Shown in pieces: positions 34,825 to 43,904 of a stretch of DNA of 64,000 bases. The position numbers and the translations under genes are program-made. Location: the NCBI GenBank assembly GCA_963728445.1, contig CAVSJO010000006.1, positions 1,116,001 to 1,180,000 on the forward strand, written 5' to 3'. The stretch comes from CAVSJO01 sp963728445 (lineage in GTDB: Bacteria; Gemmatimonadota; Gemmatimonadetes; Longimicrobiales; RSA9). Below the pieces are notes generated by a model. That model ran no database searches. It was not told the DNA's origin and worked only from the letters and a program-made list of their open reading frames with translations. The stretch's first letter is position 1. Each line of letters opens with the position of its first letter.

Positions 34825-34908
34825 ATGAGAACGCACGTCTGCAATGCCTGGCGCTATACCTACACGACCCGCTCTGCGGGCCGGACGCGGGAGCGTGCGC
34901 GCGTGTAG
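34825..34908 (+). CDS. aromatic-amino-acid leader peptide (attenuator)
   Basis: The 27-residue ORF reads M-R-T-H-V-C-N-A-W-R-Y-T-Y-T-T-R and so on, with one Trp and two Tyr codons at 34849-34863. Both residues are end products of the pathway started by the downstream DAHP synthase. A rho-independent terminator follows 24 bp after the stop. The segment 34877-34883 (CGGGCCG) is exactly complementary to 34933-34939 in the terminator's 5' arm, so a ribosome stalled on the Trp/Tyr codons would free an antiterminator. This is the classical attenuation layout. Confidence 0.7.
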   Translation: MRTHVCNAWRYTYTTRSAGRTRERARV

Positions 34909-34931
34909 ACGGCATCGCGTTCCTGACGACG

Positions 34932-34966
34932 GCGGCCCGTGGAGCTCTTCCACGGGCCGCTTTTTT
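34932..34966 (+). terminator. rho-independent attenuator terminator upstream of DAHP synthase
   Basis: An 11-bp perfect stem (GCGGCCCGTGG / CCACGGGCCGC) with a 7-nt loop is followed directly by six T residues at 34961-34966. It lies between the leader peptide and the DAHP-synthase start at 34991, so it can only act as an attenuator or as a terminator of leader transcripts. Confidence 0.85.
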
Positions 34967-34990
34967 CTTGCACCCTGAAGAGGCCTGAAC

Positions 34991-36070
34991 ATGATCATCG
35001 TCACACGTCCGGGGATCTCCGACGCCGAGATCGAACACATCCGTGAGCGCGTCGAAGAGCGCGGGCTGCGTGTCCATCTGTCCCGAGGCAAGCACAGGAC
35101 GATCATCGGGTGCATCGGCGACGAGTCCGTTCTGCGCGACCTCGCGCTTCTATCCCTTCCCGGCGTGGAGTCGGTCACACCCATCCTGAAGCCGTACAAG
35201 CTCGCCGGTCGCGAGCTCCGGCCCGTGGACTCCACCGTGAAGGTCGGAGACGCTCAGATCGGCGGGAAGGCTCTCACGCTGATCGCGGGGCCCTGTTCGG
35301 TGGAAGGCCGCGCGATGCTGCTGACAGTCGCCCGAGCGGTGGCCGATGCGGGAGCGCGGGTGCTCCGGGGCGGCGCCTTCAAGCCCCGTACCTCTCCCTA
35401 CTCCTTTCAGGGCATGGGGCGTGAAGGTCTCGAGCTCCTGGCGGAGGCGCGGGCAGAAACCGGGCTGGCCATCGTCTCCGAAGTCATGGACACACGGCAG
35501 GTCGAGCTCGTCGCCGAGCACGTGGACATGATGCAGGTGGGCGCGCGCAACATGCAGAACTTCGCGCTTCTCTCGGAGCTGGGCAGGACGCGCAAACCGG
35601 TCCTCCTCAAGCGCTCGATGTCGGCGACGATCGAGGAGCTGCTGATGGCCGCAGAGTACGTGATGGCGGAAGGGAACGACCGGGTCGTGCTATGCGAGCG
35701 CGGCATACGCACGTTCGAGCGGGCGACGCGGAACACACTCGACGTGTCGGCGATCCCGGTTCTCAAGTCGGAGACGCACCTGCCCGTCATCGTCGATCCC
35801 AGCCATGCCGGTGGGCGGGCCGATCTCGTCGCGCCACTCTCCTTCGCGGCGGTGGCGGCGGGAGCGGACGGGCTCATCGTCGAGGTCCATCCGGACCCCG
35901 AGACCGCGCTGTCGGACGGCGACCAGTCGCTGGTTCCGCAGGCGTTCGCAGAACTCGCACGTCGGCTGAAGCCGTTCGCCGCTGCCGCGGGCCGGGACAT
36001 GAGCTTCCCCCTGGCAGAACGCGGGGGGCTCGACGCATGCCCGGTCGGAGTGCATTCTACAGGGTACTGA
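34991..36070 (+). CDS. aroF: 3-deoxy-7-phosphoheptulonate synthase (DAHP synthase, beta type)
   Basis: The 359-residue enzyme condenses phosphoenolpyruvate and erythrose 4-phosphate, the first shikimate-pathway step. Residues 1-70 form a ferredoxin-like regulatory domain as in Thermotoga-type enzymes. The barrel contains A-G-P-C-S-V-E, G-G-A-F-K-P-R-T-S-P-Y-S-F-Q-G, K-R-S-M-S-A-T-I-E-E and V-D-P-S-H-A-G-G. It has a C-terminal extension of about 15-20 residues. Control is likely twofold: allosteric inhibition through the N-terminal domain (known for the family) and transcription attenuation by Trp/Tyr supply (seen in the leader). Confidence 0.93.
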   Translation: MIIVTRPGISDAEIEHIRERVEERGLRVHLSRGKHRTIIGCIGDESVLRDLALLSLPGVESVTPILKPYKLAGRELRPVDSTVKVGDAQIGGKALTLIAGPCSVEGRAMLLTVARAVADAGARVLRGGAFKPRTSPYSFQGMGREGLELLAEARAETGLAIVSEVMDTRQVELVAEHVDMMQVGARNMQNFALLSELGRTRKPVLLKRSMSATIEELLMAAEYVMAEGNDRVVLCERGIRTFERATRNTLDVSAIPVLKSETHLPVIVDPSHAGGRADLVAPLSFAAVAAGADGLIVEVHPDPETALSDGDQSLVPQAFAELARRLKPFAAAAGRDMSFPLAERGGLDACPVGVHSTGY

Positions 36071-36125
36071 GCGCCCGATCATCCCCGGCGTCCCGGATGC
36101 GAGCCACGTCCCCGCGGGAGGAGCC

Positions 36126-36617
36126 ATGAAGGTCTCGTTCACAGTCAACGGGAAGAGCGCCACGGTCGACGTCGCGCCCGACACGCCTCTGCTGTGGGTC
36201 CTGCGGGACACGCTGGGGCTGAAGGGCACGAAGTTCGGCTGCGGCGTCGCGCAGTGCGGCGCGTGCACGGTTCATCTGAACGACGCGCCGGCGCGCGCCT
36301 GTCAGGTCCCGGTCTCCGACATCGAGGGCGCCGAGATCCTGACGATCGAGGGGCTCTCGCCCGACGGCACGCACCCGCTGCAGCGCGCGTGGGAGGAGCT
36401 GGACGTCCCGCAGTGCGGCTACTGTCAGGCGGGCCAGATCATGGCCGCCGCCGCACTGCTGCAGCGCCACCCGGATCCGACCGATGCGCAGATCGCGTCC
36501 GCCATGAACGGCAACCTGTGCCGCTGCGGCACGTATCTTCGTATTCGCCGGGCGATCCGTCTCGCAGCGGGGACCACGTCTACCGACGCGGGCGCCACTC
36601 GCCCGTCGATCCGCTAG
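36126..36617 (+). CDS. molybdenum hydroxylase small subunit, 2x[2Fe-2S] (IorA-like)
   Basis: The 163-residue protein has a plant-type [2Fe-2S] ferredoxin motif (K-F-G-C-G-V-A-Q-C-G-A-C-T-V). The helical second cluster domain has Q-C-G-Y-C-Q-A-G-Q and N-L-C-R-C-G-T-Y-L-R-I. This is the small subunit of the xanthine-oxidase family, closest to isoquinoline 1-oxidoreductase alpha in lacking any FAD part. It passes electrons from the molybdenum site to an external acceptor. The large subunit follows after 9 bp. No cytochrome or FAD subunit gene is nearby, so the acceptor is unknown. Confidence 0.9.
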   Translation: MKVSFTVNGKSATVDVAPDTPLLWVLRDTLGLKGTKFGCGVAQCGACTVHLNDAPARACQVPVSDIEGAEILTIEGLSPDGTHPLQRAWEELDVPQCGYCQAGQIMAAAALLQRHPDPTDAQIASAMNGNLCRCGTYLRIRRAIRLAAGTTSTDAGATRPSIR

Positions 36618-36626
36618 GAGGTCGCC

Positions 36627-38798
<2,172 letters not shown>

Positions 38799-38824
38799 GC
38801 GCCGGTCCCGCGGGGGGAGGCACG

Positions 38825-38866
38825 CCTCTTTCGTGGAGGCCCGTTGCAACGGCCACCCGAAAGAGG
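38825..38866 (+). promoter_or_regulatory. large hairpin overlapping the SDR ribosome-binding site
   Basis: CCTCTTTCG (38825-38833) and CGAAAGAGG (38858-38866) form a perfect 9-bp stem around an inner palindrome CCGTTGCAACGG. The 3' arm includes the first bases of the AGGAGGAG ribosome-binding site for the SDR gene (start 38876). It could hide the ribosome-binding site or partly terminate read-through from the hydroxylase genes. Confidence 0.45.
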
Positions 38867-38875
38867 AGGAGCGGC

Positions 38876-39631
38876 ATGGCGGAGCTCGACGGCAAGGTAG
38901 CGATCGTCACGGGCGCGGCGTCCGGCATCGGACGCGCGACGGCCGAGATGTACGCCCGCGAAGGCGCATCGGTGTTGGTGGCCGACGTGGACGAAGCGGG
39001 TGGCCAGGGTACGGTCGACGGCATCACGTCGGAGGGAGGGCACGCCGCGTTCCTGCGCGTCGACGTGTCGAATCCCTCGGACTGCGAAGCACTCGCGGCG
39101 GCCGCCGTCGAGCGCTTCGGACGGTTGGACTTCGCGTGCAACAACGCCGGGATCGGCGGCGTGCAGGCGCCCACGGCCGACTACCCGCTCGACGCCTGGG
39201 AACGGGTCATCCAGGTGAACCTGTCGGGCCCGTTCTACTGCATGAAGTACCAGATCCCGCACATGCTCGAGAGCGGGGGCGGTGCCATCGTGAACATGGC
39301 GTCGATCCTGGGCCGGGTCGGTTTCGCGGGGGCTCCGGCCTACGTCGCATCGAAACACGGCCTCGTCGGCCTGACGCGGAACACGGCGCTCGAATACGCG
39401 GATCGCGCCATCCGCGTCAACGCCGTCGGGCCCGCGTTCATCTCCACACCCATGATCGCCGAGATGGAGAGCGATCCCACCATGGACGAAGCGCTCATCG
39501 CGCTCCATCCCATGGGACGCCTCGGACGACCCGAGGAGGTGGCCGAGCTGGTCGTCTTCCTGAGCTCGACGCGGGCGTCCTTTATAACCGGGGCCTACTA
39601 CGCCGTTGACGGGGGGTACCTGGCCCGCTGA
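38876..39631 (+). CDS. short-chain dehydrogenase/reductase (SDR)
   Basis: The 251-residue classical SDR has cofactor motif T-G-A-A-S-G-I-G, the adenine-binding V-D-V-S, N-N-A-G and catalytic Y-V-A-S-K with the Ser in M-A-S-I-L-G. P-M-G-R-L-G-R-P-E-E-V-A precedes the C-terminal G-A-Y-Y-A-V-D-G-G. An Asp after the second strand (V-A-D-V-D) suggests NAD rather than NADP. It oxidises or reduces an alcohol/ketone pair of unknown identity. The ribosome-binding site is strong but partly within a hairpin. Confidence 0.92.
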   Translation: MAELDGKVAIVTGAASGIGRATAEMYAREGASVLVADVDEAGGQGTVDGITSEGGHAAFLRVDVSNPSDCEALAAAAVERFGRLDFACNNAGIGGVQAPTADYPLDAWERVIQVNLSGPFYCMKYQIPHMLESGGGAIVNMASILGRVGFAGAPAYVASKHGLVGLTRNTALEYADRAIRVNAVGPAFISTPMIAEMESDPTMDEALIALHPMGRLGRPEEVAELVVFLSSTRASFITGAYYAVDGGYLAR

Positions 39632-39648
39632 GAGCTTGCTCGACGGGC

Positions 39649-39939
39649 TCAGACGGGATGCCGGGCGTGCACCTCCACGCGGAGCCGTCCGCCCTCCTCC
39701 CGGACCGCCTGGACGTAGACGTCTCCGAAGAAGTCCTGCTCGCTTCCGTCCTCTCGCAGGAGGGTGCCCCGGAACTGTGCGGGCACGCCCTTGACGATGT
39801 AGTCCAGGCACTTCCGGCGGTCGGAGACCTGGGTGAAGAAGACGCCTTCGGCGCGGCGATATCCGGCGGTCTCGACGGCAAGGTAGCCGCGGCCGCGGAG
39901 CTCGCCGAGCATGGCGGGCATGGAAACGCGCTCCGTCAC
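39649..39939 (-). CDS. hypothetical protein, 96 aa
   Basis: The 96-residue protein (an alternative ATG at residue 7 would start M-P-A-M-L) has no signal peptide or membrane segment. It has an alpha/beta look: a helix (M-L-G-E-L-R-G-R-G), then strands with F-F-T-Q-V-S-D and D-F-F-G-D-V-Y-V-Q. I recognise no family. It is convergent with the SDR gene, with a 17-bp gap. A rho-independent terminator of the next minus-strand gene lies just upstream, so it needs its own promoter. Confidence 0.6.
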   Translation of the reverse strand: MTERVSMPAMLGELRGRGYLAVETAGYRRAEGVFFTQVSDRRKCLDYIVKGVPAQFRGTLLREDGSEQDFFGDVYVQAVREEGGRLRVEVHARHPV

Positions 39940-39956
39940 GATCCGGCTCCCGCAAA

Positions 39957-39989
39957 GGAAAACCCGCCGGCGCCGCCACGCCGGCGGGT
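39957..39989 (-). terminator. rho-independent terminator of the LolA-like gene
   Basis: On the minus strand an 11-bp perfect stem (ACCCGCCGGCG / CGCCGGCGGGT, 39962-39989, 6-nt loop) is followed by TTTTCCTTT. It is placed just after the stop codon at 39998. Confidence 0.8.
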
Positions 39990-39997
39990 GCGGGCGG

Positions 39998-40858
39998 TCA
40001 CGAACCCGAAGGCGGAGGCGTGTTGACCTTCACGTCCTTGACCTGCACCTCCATCTGCATGCCGCCTCCCGCCAGCATCTTCTGAAGGCGCTCCATCTGC
40101 GGCCCCATCATCTTCTCCATCATTTTCCGCTGGGCCTCGGGCATGTCCTTCATCTGCTGTTGCATCTGTTCGAGGGACTGCTGGGCCTGAGCCCGTTCCT
40201 CGGGGCTCATCGCGTTCTCCATCCCCTGCATGTCCATCGTCATGCGGAAGGGGTAGACGAGGCCCTGCACGTCCCGGTAGTCGTCCATGTTCATGACCAT
40301 GTATACCTCGCTCACCTTCCCGTTCATCGGCATCTCGCCCTCGATGCGCATCCGGCGGGGTACGTAACGGTCCTTGTCCAGGTAGATGGTCATCTTCTTC
40401 GGTGAGAAGCTCTGCTGGTCTCCGGAAGCGGGCTTCCAGACGGAGATCCCCGACAGGTCGTCGATGTCGATGACCCAGGTGGCATGCCCGTCGATGGACT
40501 CGCTGCCGTGGAGCGACGCGCGCTTCGCGAATTCCGGATAGAGCTCGTACATGTCGGGGTCGCGCGCCTCCTGCTTCTGCTGCGGCCCCATGCCGGTCAG
40601 GTCCTGTCCCCCGACCAGAACGCGGGTGTCGAACTGCGGCGGACTGCTTCCCTCTACCCTCGTATGATAGGTCGTCGTCTCCACGCCCATCATGTCCTGG
40701 ACGACGGTGTAGTTGTCGATGCCCTTCATGCGGCTGGTGTAGCGGTCCATCGCCGTCTTGAAGATGTCGGCAGCGGACTGCGCCCGGCCGGCGGCCGGTA
40801 CGGCAGTGAGAAGGAGAACGGCGCTGGACAGCAGGAGCGTGCGTGGCGACGTCTTCAT
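39998..40858 (-). CDS. LolA/LolB-like outer-membrane lipoprotein-sorting fold protein
   Basis: The 286-residue exported protein has a signal peptide (ending A-A-G-R-A-Q). The fold is like that of DUF4292/LolA outer-membrane lipoprotein-carrier relatives: N-Y-T-V-V-Q-D-M-M near 50, W-V-I-D-I-D-D and M-T-I-Y-L-D-K-D-R-Y-V-P-R-R-M-R near 145-185. A low-complexity Met/Gln/Glu-rich helix (about 222-268; many M-Q-Q-Q-M repeats) follows, then a short strand. The Met-rich helix is unusual and might bind metal. A terminator follows the gene. Confidence 0.65.
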   Translation of the reverse strand: MKTSPRTLLLSSAVLLLTAVPAAGRAQSAADIFKTAMDRYTSRMKGIDNYTVVQDMMGVETTTYHTRVEGSSPPQFDTRVLVGGQDLTGMGPQQKQEARDPDMYELYPEFAKRASLHGSESIDGHATWVIDIDDLSGISVWKPASGDQQSFSPKKMTIYLDKDRYVPRRMRIEGEMPMNGKVSEVYMVMNMDDYRDVQGLVYPFRMTMDMQGMENAMSPEERAQAQQSLEQMQQQMKDMPEAQRKMMEKMMGPQMERLQKMLAGGGMQMEVQVKDVKVNTPPPSGS

Positions 40859-40930
40859 GGGACCCTGCGAGCTGTAGTGAGGAGGGCGGCCATGCGAATC
40901 GATCCGGACGCCCGGGAAAAGAACCGGGCA

Positions 40931-40956
40931 GGGAGCCGTCGGCCGGATCGGCTCCC
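40931..40956. repeat. 8-bp inverted repeat upstream of the LolA-like gene
   Basis: GGGAGCCG and CGGCTCCC, separated by 10 bp, lie 73 bp upstream of the minus-strand start at 40858. It could be an operator or a hairpin. No other recognisable signal was seen between 40859 and 41050. Confidence 0.35.
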
Positions 40957-41050
40957 GCTGCACCAATCCTGGCTTTCGGACGCCCGGGCTGTCAATGCGC
41001 GCGCGCGAACACGCGCGTCCGCGCCCCGCGTCAGCGCGACCGCACGAAGA

Positions 41051-41084
41051 ACGGCCCCCGCCGGTCACATCCGACGGGGGCCGT
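41051..41084 (-). terminator. strong hairpin terminator after the SYLF lipoprotein gene
   Basis: ACGGCCCCCGCCGG and CCGACGGGGGCCGT pair over 14 bp with one mismatch around a 6-nt loop. It starts 23 bp after the stop at 41107, and minus-strand bases after the stem are TTCTTCG. The T run is short, so efficiency is uncertain. Confidence 0.65.
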
Positions 41085-41106
41085 CTTCTCGGTCGATGAC
41101 CGTGTG

Positions 41107-41877
41107 TCAGTACTGCTCCTGCGGCTGCGTTCCGGTGGCAGCGCCACCCGGCACGGCCTGCTGCAGCTGGGTCGTGGTGGCCGGCGTCGCCTGGCCACTC
41201 AGGATCTGCTGCGCGGTGACCTGCTGGCCGCCGTAGAAGTTCTGGTTCTGCTCCTCATCGAAAGAGATGTCGCTCGCGCTGAGCGACGCGCCGACGAAAG
41301 CGCCTTCCGTGTCGGACCAGAGGATCACGTCGCCGCCCTTGCCCGCGGAGGCCTGTCCCCGACCCGAATAGTCGATGATCGTGAGTCCGGCGTCCGCGTT
41401 GAGCGAGAACGTGTTGTCGCCCTTGAAGCTGTTCAGCGCGTCGTCGCTCATCAGCAGCATGGCGATCTGGCCGCCCGAGCCGCCGATCTGGGCACCCACG
41501 CTCACGGATCCGATGTTGTAGAATGCCGGCGAGCTCCACTGGCCACCGTTGTTGGCGATCAGCACTCCCTCACCGCCGCTGGCGCCGACGACGAATGCGC
41601 CACGGCCGTAGTCCGGCACGAGCAGCACGCCCTTGGCGTTCTGGAGCATCTGGTTGAGGTCCGGGTCGGATTCCATCTTCTGGAGCTCCGACGCGGCGCC
41701 GTTGGTCAGATCCAGGATGTCGGACGAGACCTGACCCGTCGCGGGCTGGGTCGCGGGGGTCTGCTCGGCCGCGGCCGGCGCGTTCTCGTCGGCAGCGGTC
41801 TGATTCCCGTTATCGCCTCCGCAGGCGCCGAGCGCCACGGCGAGGCCGACGATGGCCGGAATGGCGTATCTCTTCAT
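41107..41877 (-). CDS. SYLF (YSC84-like) domain lipoprotein
   Basis: The 256-residue protein has a lipoprotein signal (A-V-A-L-G-A-C-G-G, Cys at about 19) and a 30-residue A/T/E/Q linker. A SYLF domain follows: L-Q-N-A-K-G-V-L-L-V-P-D-Y-G-R-G-A-F-V-V, then W-S-S-P-A-F-Y-N-I-G-S-V-S-V-G. In eukaryotes SYLF binds phosphoinositides; bacterial forms are envelope proteins of unknown role. A Gln-rich tail ends the protein. A near-consensus sigma-54 promoter lies upstream at 41930-41945, and the ribosome-binding site is AAGGAGG. Confidence 0.85.
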   Translation of the reverse strand: MKRYAIPAIVGLAVALGACGGDNGNQTAADENAPAAAEQTPATQPATGQVSSDILDLTNGAASELQKMESDPDLNQMLQNAKGVLLVPDYGRGAFVVGASGGEGVLIANNGGQWSSPAFYNIGSVSVGAQIGGSGGQIAMLLMSDDALNSFKGDNTFSLNADAGLTIIDYSGRGQASAGKGGDVILWSDTEGAFVGASLSASDISFDEEQNQNFYGGQQVTAQQILSGQATPATTTQLQQAVPGGAATGTQPQEQY

Positions 41878-41929
41878 GGCTTCCTCCTTTATGGCAGATG
41901 CAGCTTGTGGCCGGTCGGGCCATGGACAA

Positions 41930-41945
41930 CGCATCGGCCGTGCCA
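41930..41945 (-). promoter_or_regulatory. sigma-54 promoter upstream of the SYLF lipoprotein
   Basis: On the minus strand the site reads TGGCACGGCCGATGCG. It has the full TGGCACG -24 half, exact spacing and the ATGC -12 core, with two mismatches to the consensus. The predicted start near 41919 leaves a leader of about 40 nt before the gene. No copy of the 19-bp activator motif was found within the 90 bp above it. Confidence 0.6.
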
Positions 41946-42033
41946 CCGACACGTCGGCGGGAGGGGTGAGGAGCGGGTGCGGCCACGGCTGCGACGGCCT
42001 ACGTTATCGGGGTCTCTTCGGAGGAGGTCGGGC

Positions 42034-43080
42034 ATGAAGGCCATCACGTTCCAGGGGGTGGAGGCCGTCGCTTTCGGCGACGTGGAGGACCCGGGTGCGC
42101 CTGGCGCGGGCGAAGCCGTCGTCGCCGTCGAGGTGGCGGGCGTCTGCGGGTCGGACCTGCACCCGTACTTCGGCCGGGAAAGGGGCCTCGACTCCGGTAC
42201 CGTGATGGGTCACGAGTTTCTGGGTCGAGTGGTCGACGTCGGGGCCGGAGTCACGGGGATCGCCGTGGGGGACCGGGTCGTGGCCCCGTTCACGACGAGC
42301 TGCGGCGAATGTTTCTACTGTCTGCGGGAGCTCAGCGCCCGGTGCGTGCAGGGACAGCTCTTCGGATGGGTGCAGGACGGCCGCGGTCTGCAGGGCGCCC
42401 AGGCGGAGCGGGTCCGGGTACCGCTGGCCGAAACCACCCTGGTGAAGGCGCCGTCCGCCCTGGACCCGGCCGTCGCGCTCCTGGCGGGCGACGTGCTAGC
42501 GACCGCGCTGTTCGCCTCCGACCTCGCGGCAGTCGGGACCGGGGATCGGGTGGTGGTCGTGGGATGCGGGCCCGTGGGCCTGCTCGCCATCCGCGCCGCG
42601 CTGGCGCGAGGCGCGGTGGACGTGATGGCGCTCGATCGCGTGCCGTCACGCCTCCGGCTCGCGGCGGAGTTCGGCGCAAGCGTGGTGGACGTCGACGGGG
42701 ACGAGCCCGTGCGCCGCGTCCGGGAGCGGACGGACGGGTTCGGTGCCGACGCGGCCATCGACGCGGTCGGCTCGCCCGACGCGACGCGGATGGCGGCGGA
42801 CGTGCTGCGCGCCGGCGGTCGGCTGGCGGCGGTCGGCGTGCACACGGAGCCGCACCTGGCGCTGTCCCCGGGCGACCTCTACGACCGCAACCTCCGCTAC
42901 GCCGCGGGCCGCTGCCCGGCCCGGACGTACCTGCCGGAGGCCCTTGCCCTTGCCGCGCGGGAGGAGCGGCTCCTCGCCGGCCTCGTGTCGCACCGACTGC
43001 CCCTTTCCGAGGGCGTGGAGGCGTACCGCATGTTCGCCGAGCGACGGGACGGCTGCAGCAAGGTCGTGCTCCTGCCGTGA
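42034..43080 (+). CDS. zinc-dependent medium-chain alcohol dehydrogenase
   Basis: The 348-residue MDR enzyme has catalytic zinc ligands in G-V-C-G-S-D-L-H and G-H-E-F-L-G and the structural zinc lobe C-G-E-C-F-Y-C-L-R-E-L-S-A-R-C. The cofactor motif is G-C-G-P-V-G-L-L, with an Asp after the second strand (A-L-D-R) pointing to NAD. It oxidises an alcohol or polyol (sorbitol/threonine dehydrogenase-like) of unknown identity. A GGAGGAGG ribosome-binding site lies 8 bp upstream. It is convergent with the Nei-type gene, 19 bp apart. Confidence 0.9.
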   Translation: MKAITFQGVEAVAFGDVEDPGAPGAGEAVVAVEVAGVCGSDLHPYFGRERGLDSGTVMGHEFLGRVVDVGAGVTGIAVGDRVVAPFTTSCGECFYCLRELSARCVQGQLFGWVQDGRGLQGAQAERVRVPLAETTLVKAPSALDPAVALLAGDVLATALFASDLAAVGTGDRVVVVGCGPVGLLAIRAALARGAVDVMALDRVPSRLRLAAEFGASVVDVDGDEPVRRVRERTDGFGADAAIDAVGSPDATRMAADVLRAGGRLAAVGVHTEPHLALSPGDLYDRNLRYAAGRCPARTYLPEALALAAREERLLAGLVSHRLPLSEGVEAYRMFAERRDGCSKVVLLP

Positions 43081-43099
43081 GGCGTGGATCCTGGCGCTC

Positions 43100-43903
43100 T
43101 CACGCGTCCGGCGGCTGCTGACAGCGGGGACACAGGTACGTGCTCCGCGCCATGTCTCCCTGGAGGAACCGCTCGATGGGGGCTCCACACTCGATGCACG
43201 GCTCGCCGGCCCGTCCGTAGACCCACAGACGCGGGCTCGCAGGCCTGGGTCGTCTCTGGAGCGGGACCGTCGTGCGCCGGCGCGTGTGGAGGTTGGCGCG
43301 CAGGAGGCGCGCGGCGCAGCGGAACAGGCCGGTGAGGTCCGCGTCGGAAAGGGTGGACACGCGTGTGCGCGGAGGGATTCGCTGCAGGAAGAGGACTTCG
43401 CTCTTGTAGACGTTTCCGATACCGGCGGCTACGCGCTGGTCCAGGAGGAGGTCGGCGATTTCGCGGCCTGCGTGGGCCGGAAGCCGGGCACGGGCGAGAG
43501 CGCCGGACACGTCCGGCGGGCTGGCCAGCAGGTCGGGTCCGAGGCGGGCGAGGCGCGGGTGGCGGGCGGCATGGGCGCTTCGGATGCATTCGGCGCGGTA
43601 GGCCCGGCGGCATACGTAGGCGACGTCGCCCGCGACGATCACGGCGGTGGGCCGGCCTCGCCGCGCCTCGCGCGCGTGCTGCCTTCTCCACTGTCCATGC
43701 ATGCCGAGATGCACCCGCAGGGTCCACTCTCCGTCGAAGCGGACGAGCATGTGCTTGCCGACGGCCTCGACGCCGATCACCCGACGACCGCCGAGCTCGG
43801 CGACGCCCCCGATTCCCTGGACCTCGACGGCGTCGGCCACGCGCCCGGTCAGCTCCCGGCCGAGGGTCAACGCGACGCGGTGGACGGTATCGCCCTCGGG
43901 CAC
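43100..43903 (-). CDS. Nei/Fpg-family DNA glycosylase (endonuclease VIII-like)
   Basis: The 267-residue base-excision enzyme starts (GTG) with P-E-G-D-T, so Pro2 and Glu3 are the catalytic pair. The Nei2-type D-T replaces the L-P-E-V of Fpg. The helix-two-turn-helix has R-V-A-A-G-I-G-N-V-Y-K-S-E and the zinc finger is C-I-E-C-x16-18-C-P-R-C at the end. It removes oxidised bases and nicks the strand. It starts 1 bp after the Lhr-type helicase gene, so the two are co-transcribed, an arrangement also seen in some actinobacteria. Confidence 0.9.
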   Translation of the reverse strand: MPEGDTVHRVALTLGRELTGRVADAVEVQGIGGVAELGGRRVIGVEAVGKHMLVRFDGEWTLRVHLGMHGQWRRQHAREARRGRPTAVIVAGDVAYVCRRAYRAECIRSAHAARHPRLARLGPDLLASPPDVSGALARARLPAHAGREIADLLLDQRVAAGIGNVYKSEVLFLQRIPPRTRVSTLSDADLTGLFRCAARLLRANLHTRRRTTVPLQRRPRPASPRLWVYGRAGEPCIECGAPIERFLQGDMARSTYLCPRCQQPPDA

Positions 43904-43904
43904 G

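Noticed and set aside
38818..38833. AGGCACGCCTCTTTC, sigma-54-like, before the SDR gene
   Set aside because: The essential -12 GC is TC, so it is not a credible sigma-54 promoter despite a good -24 half.
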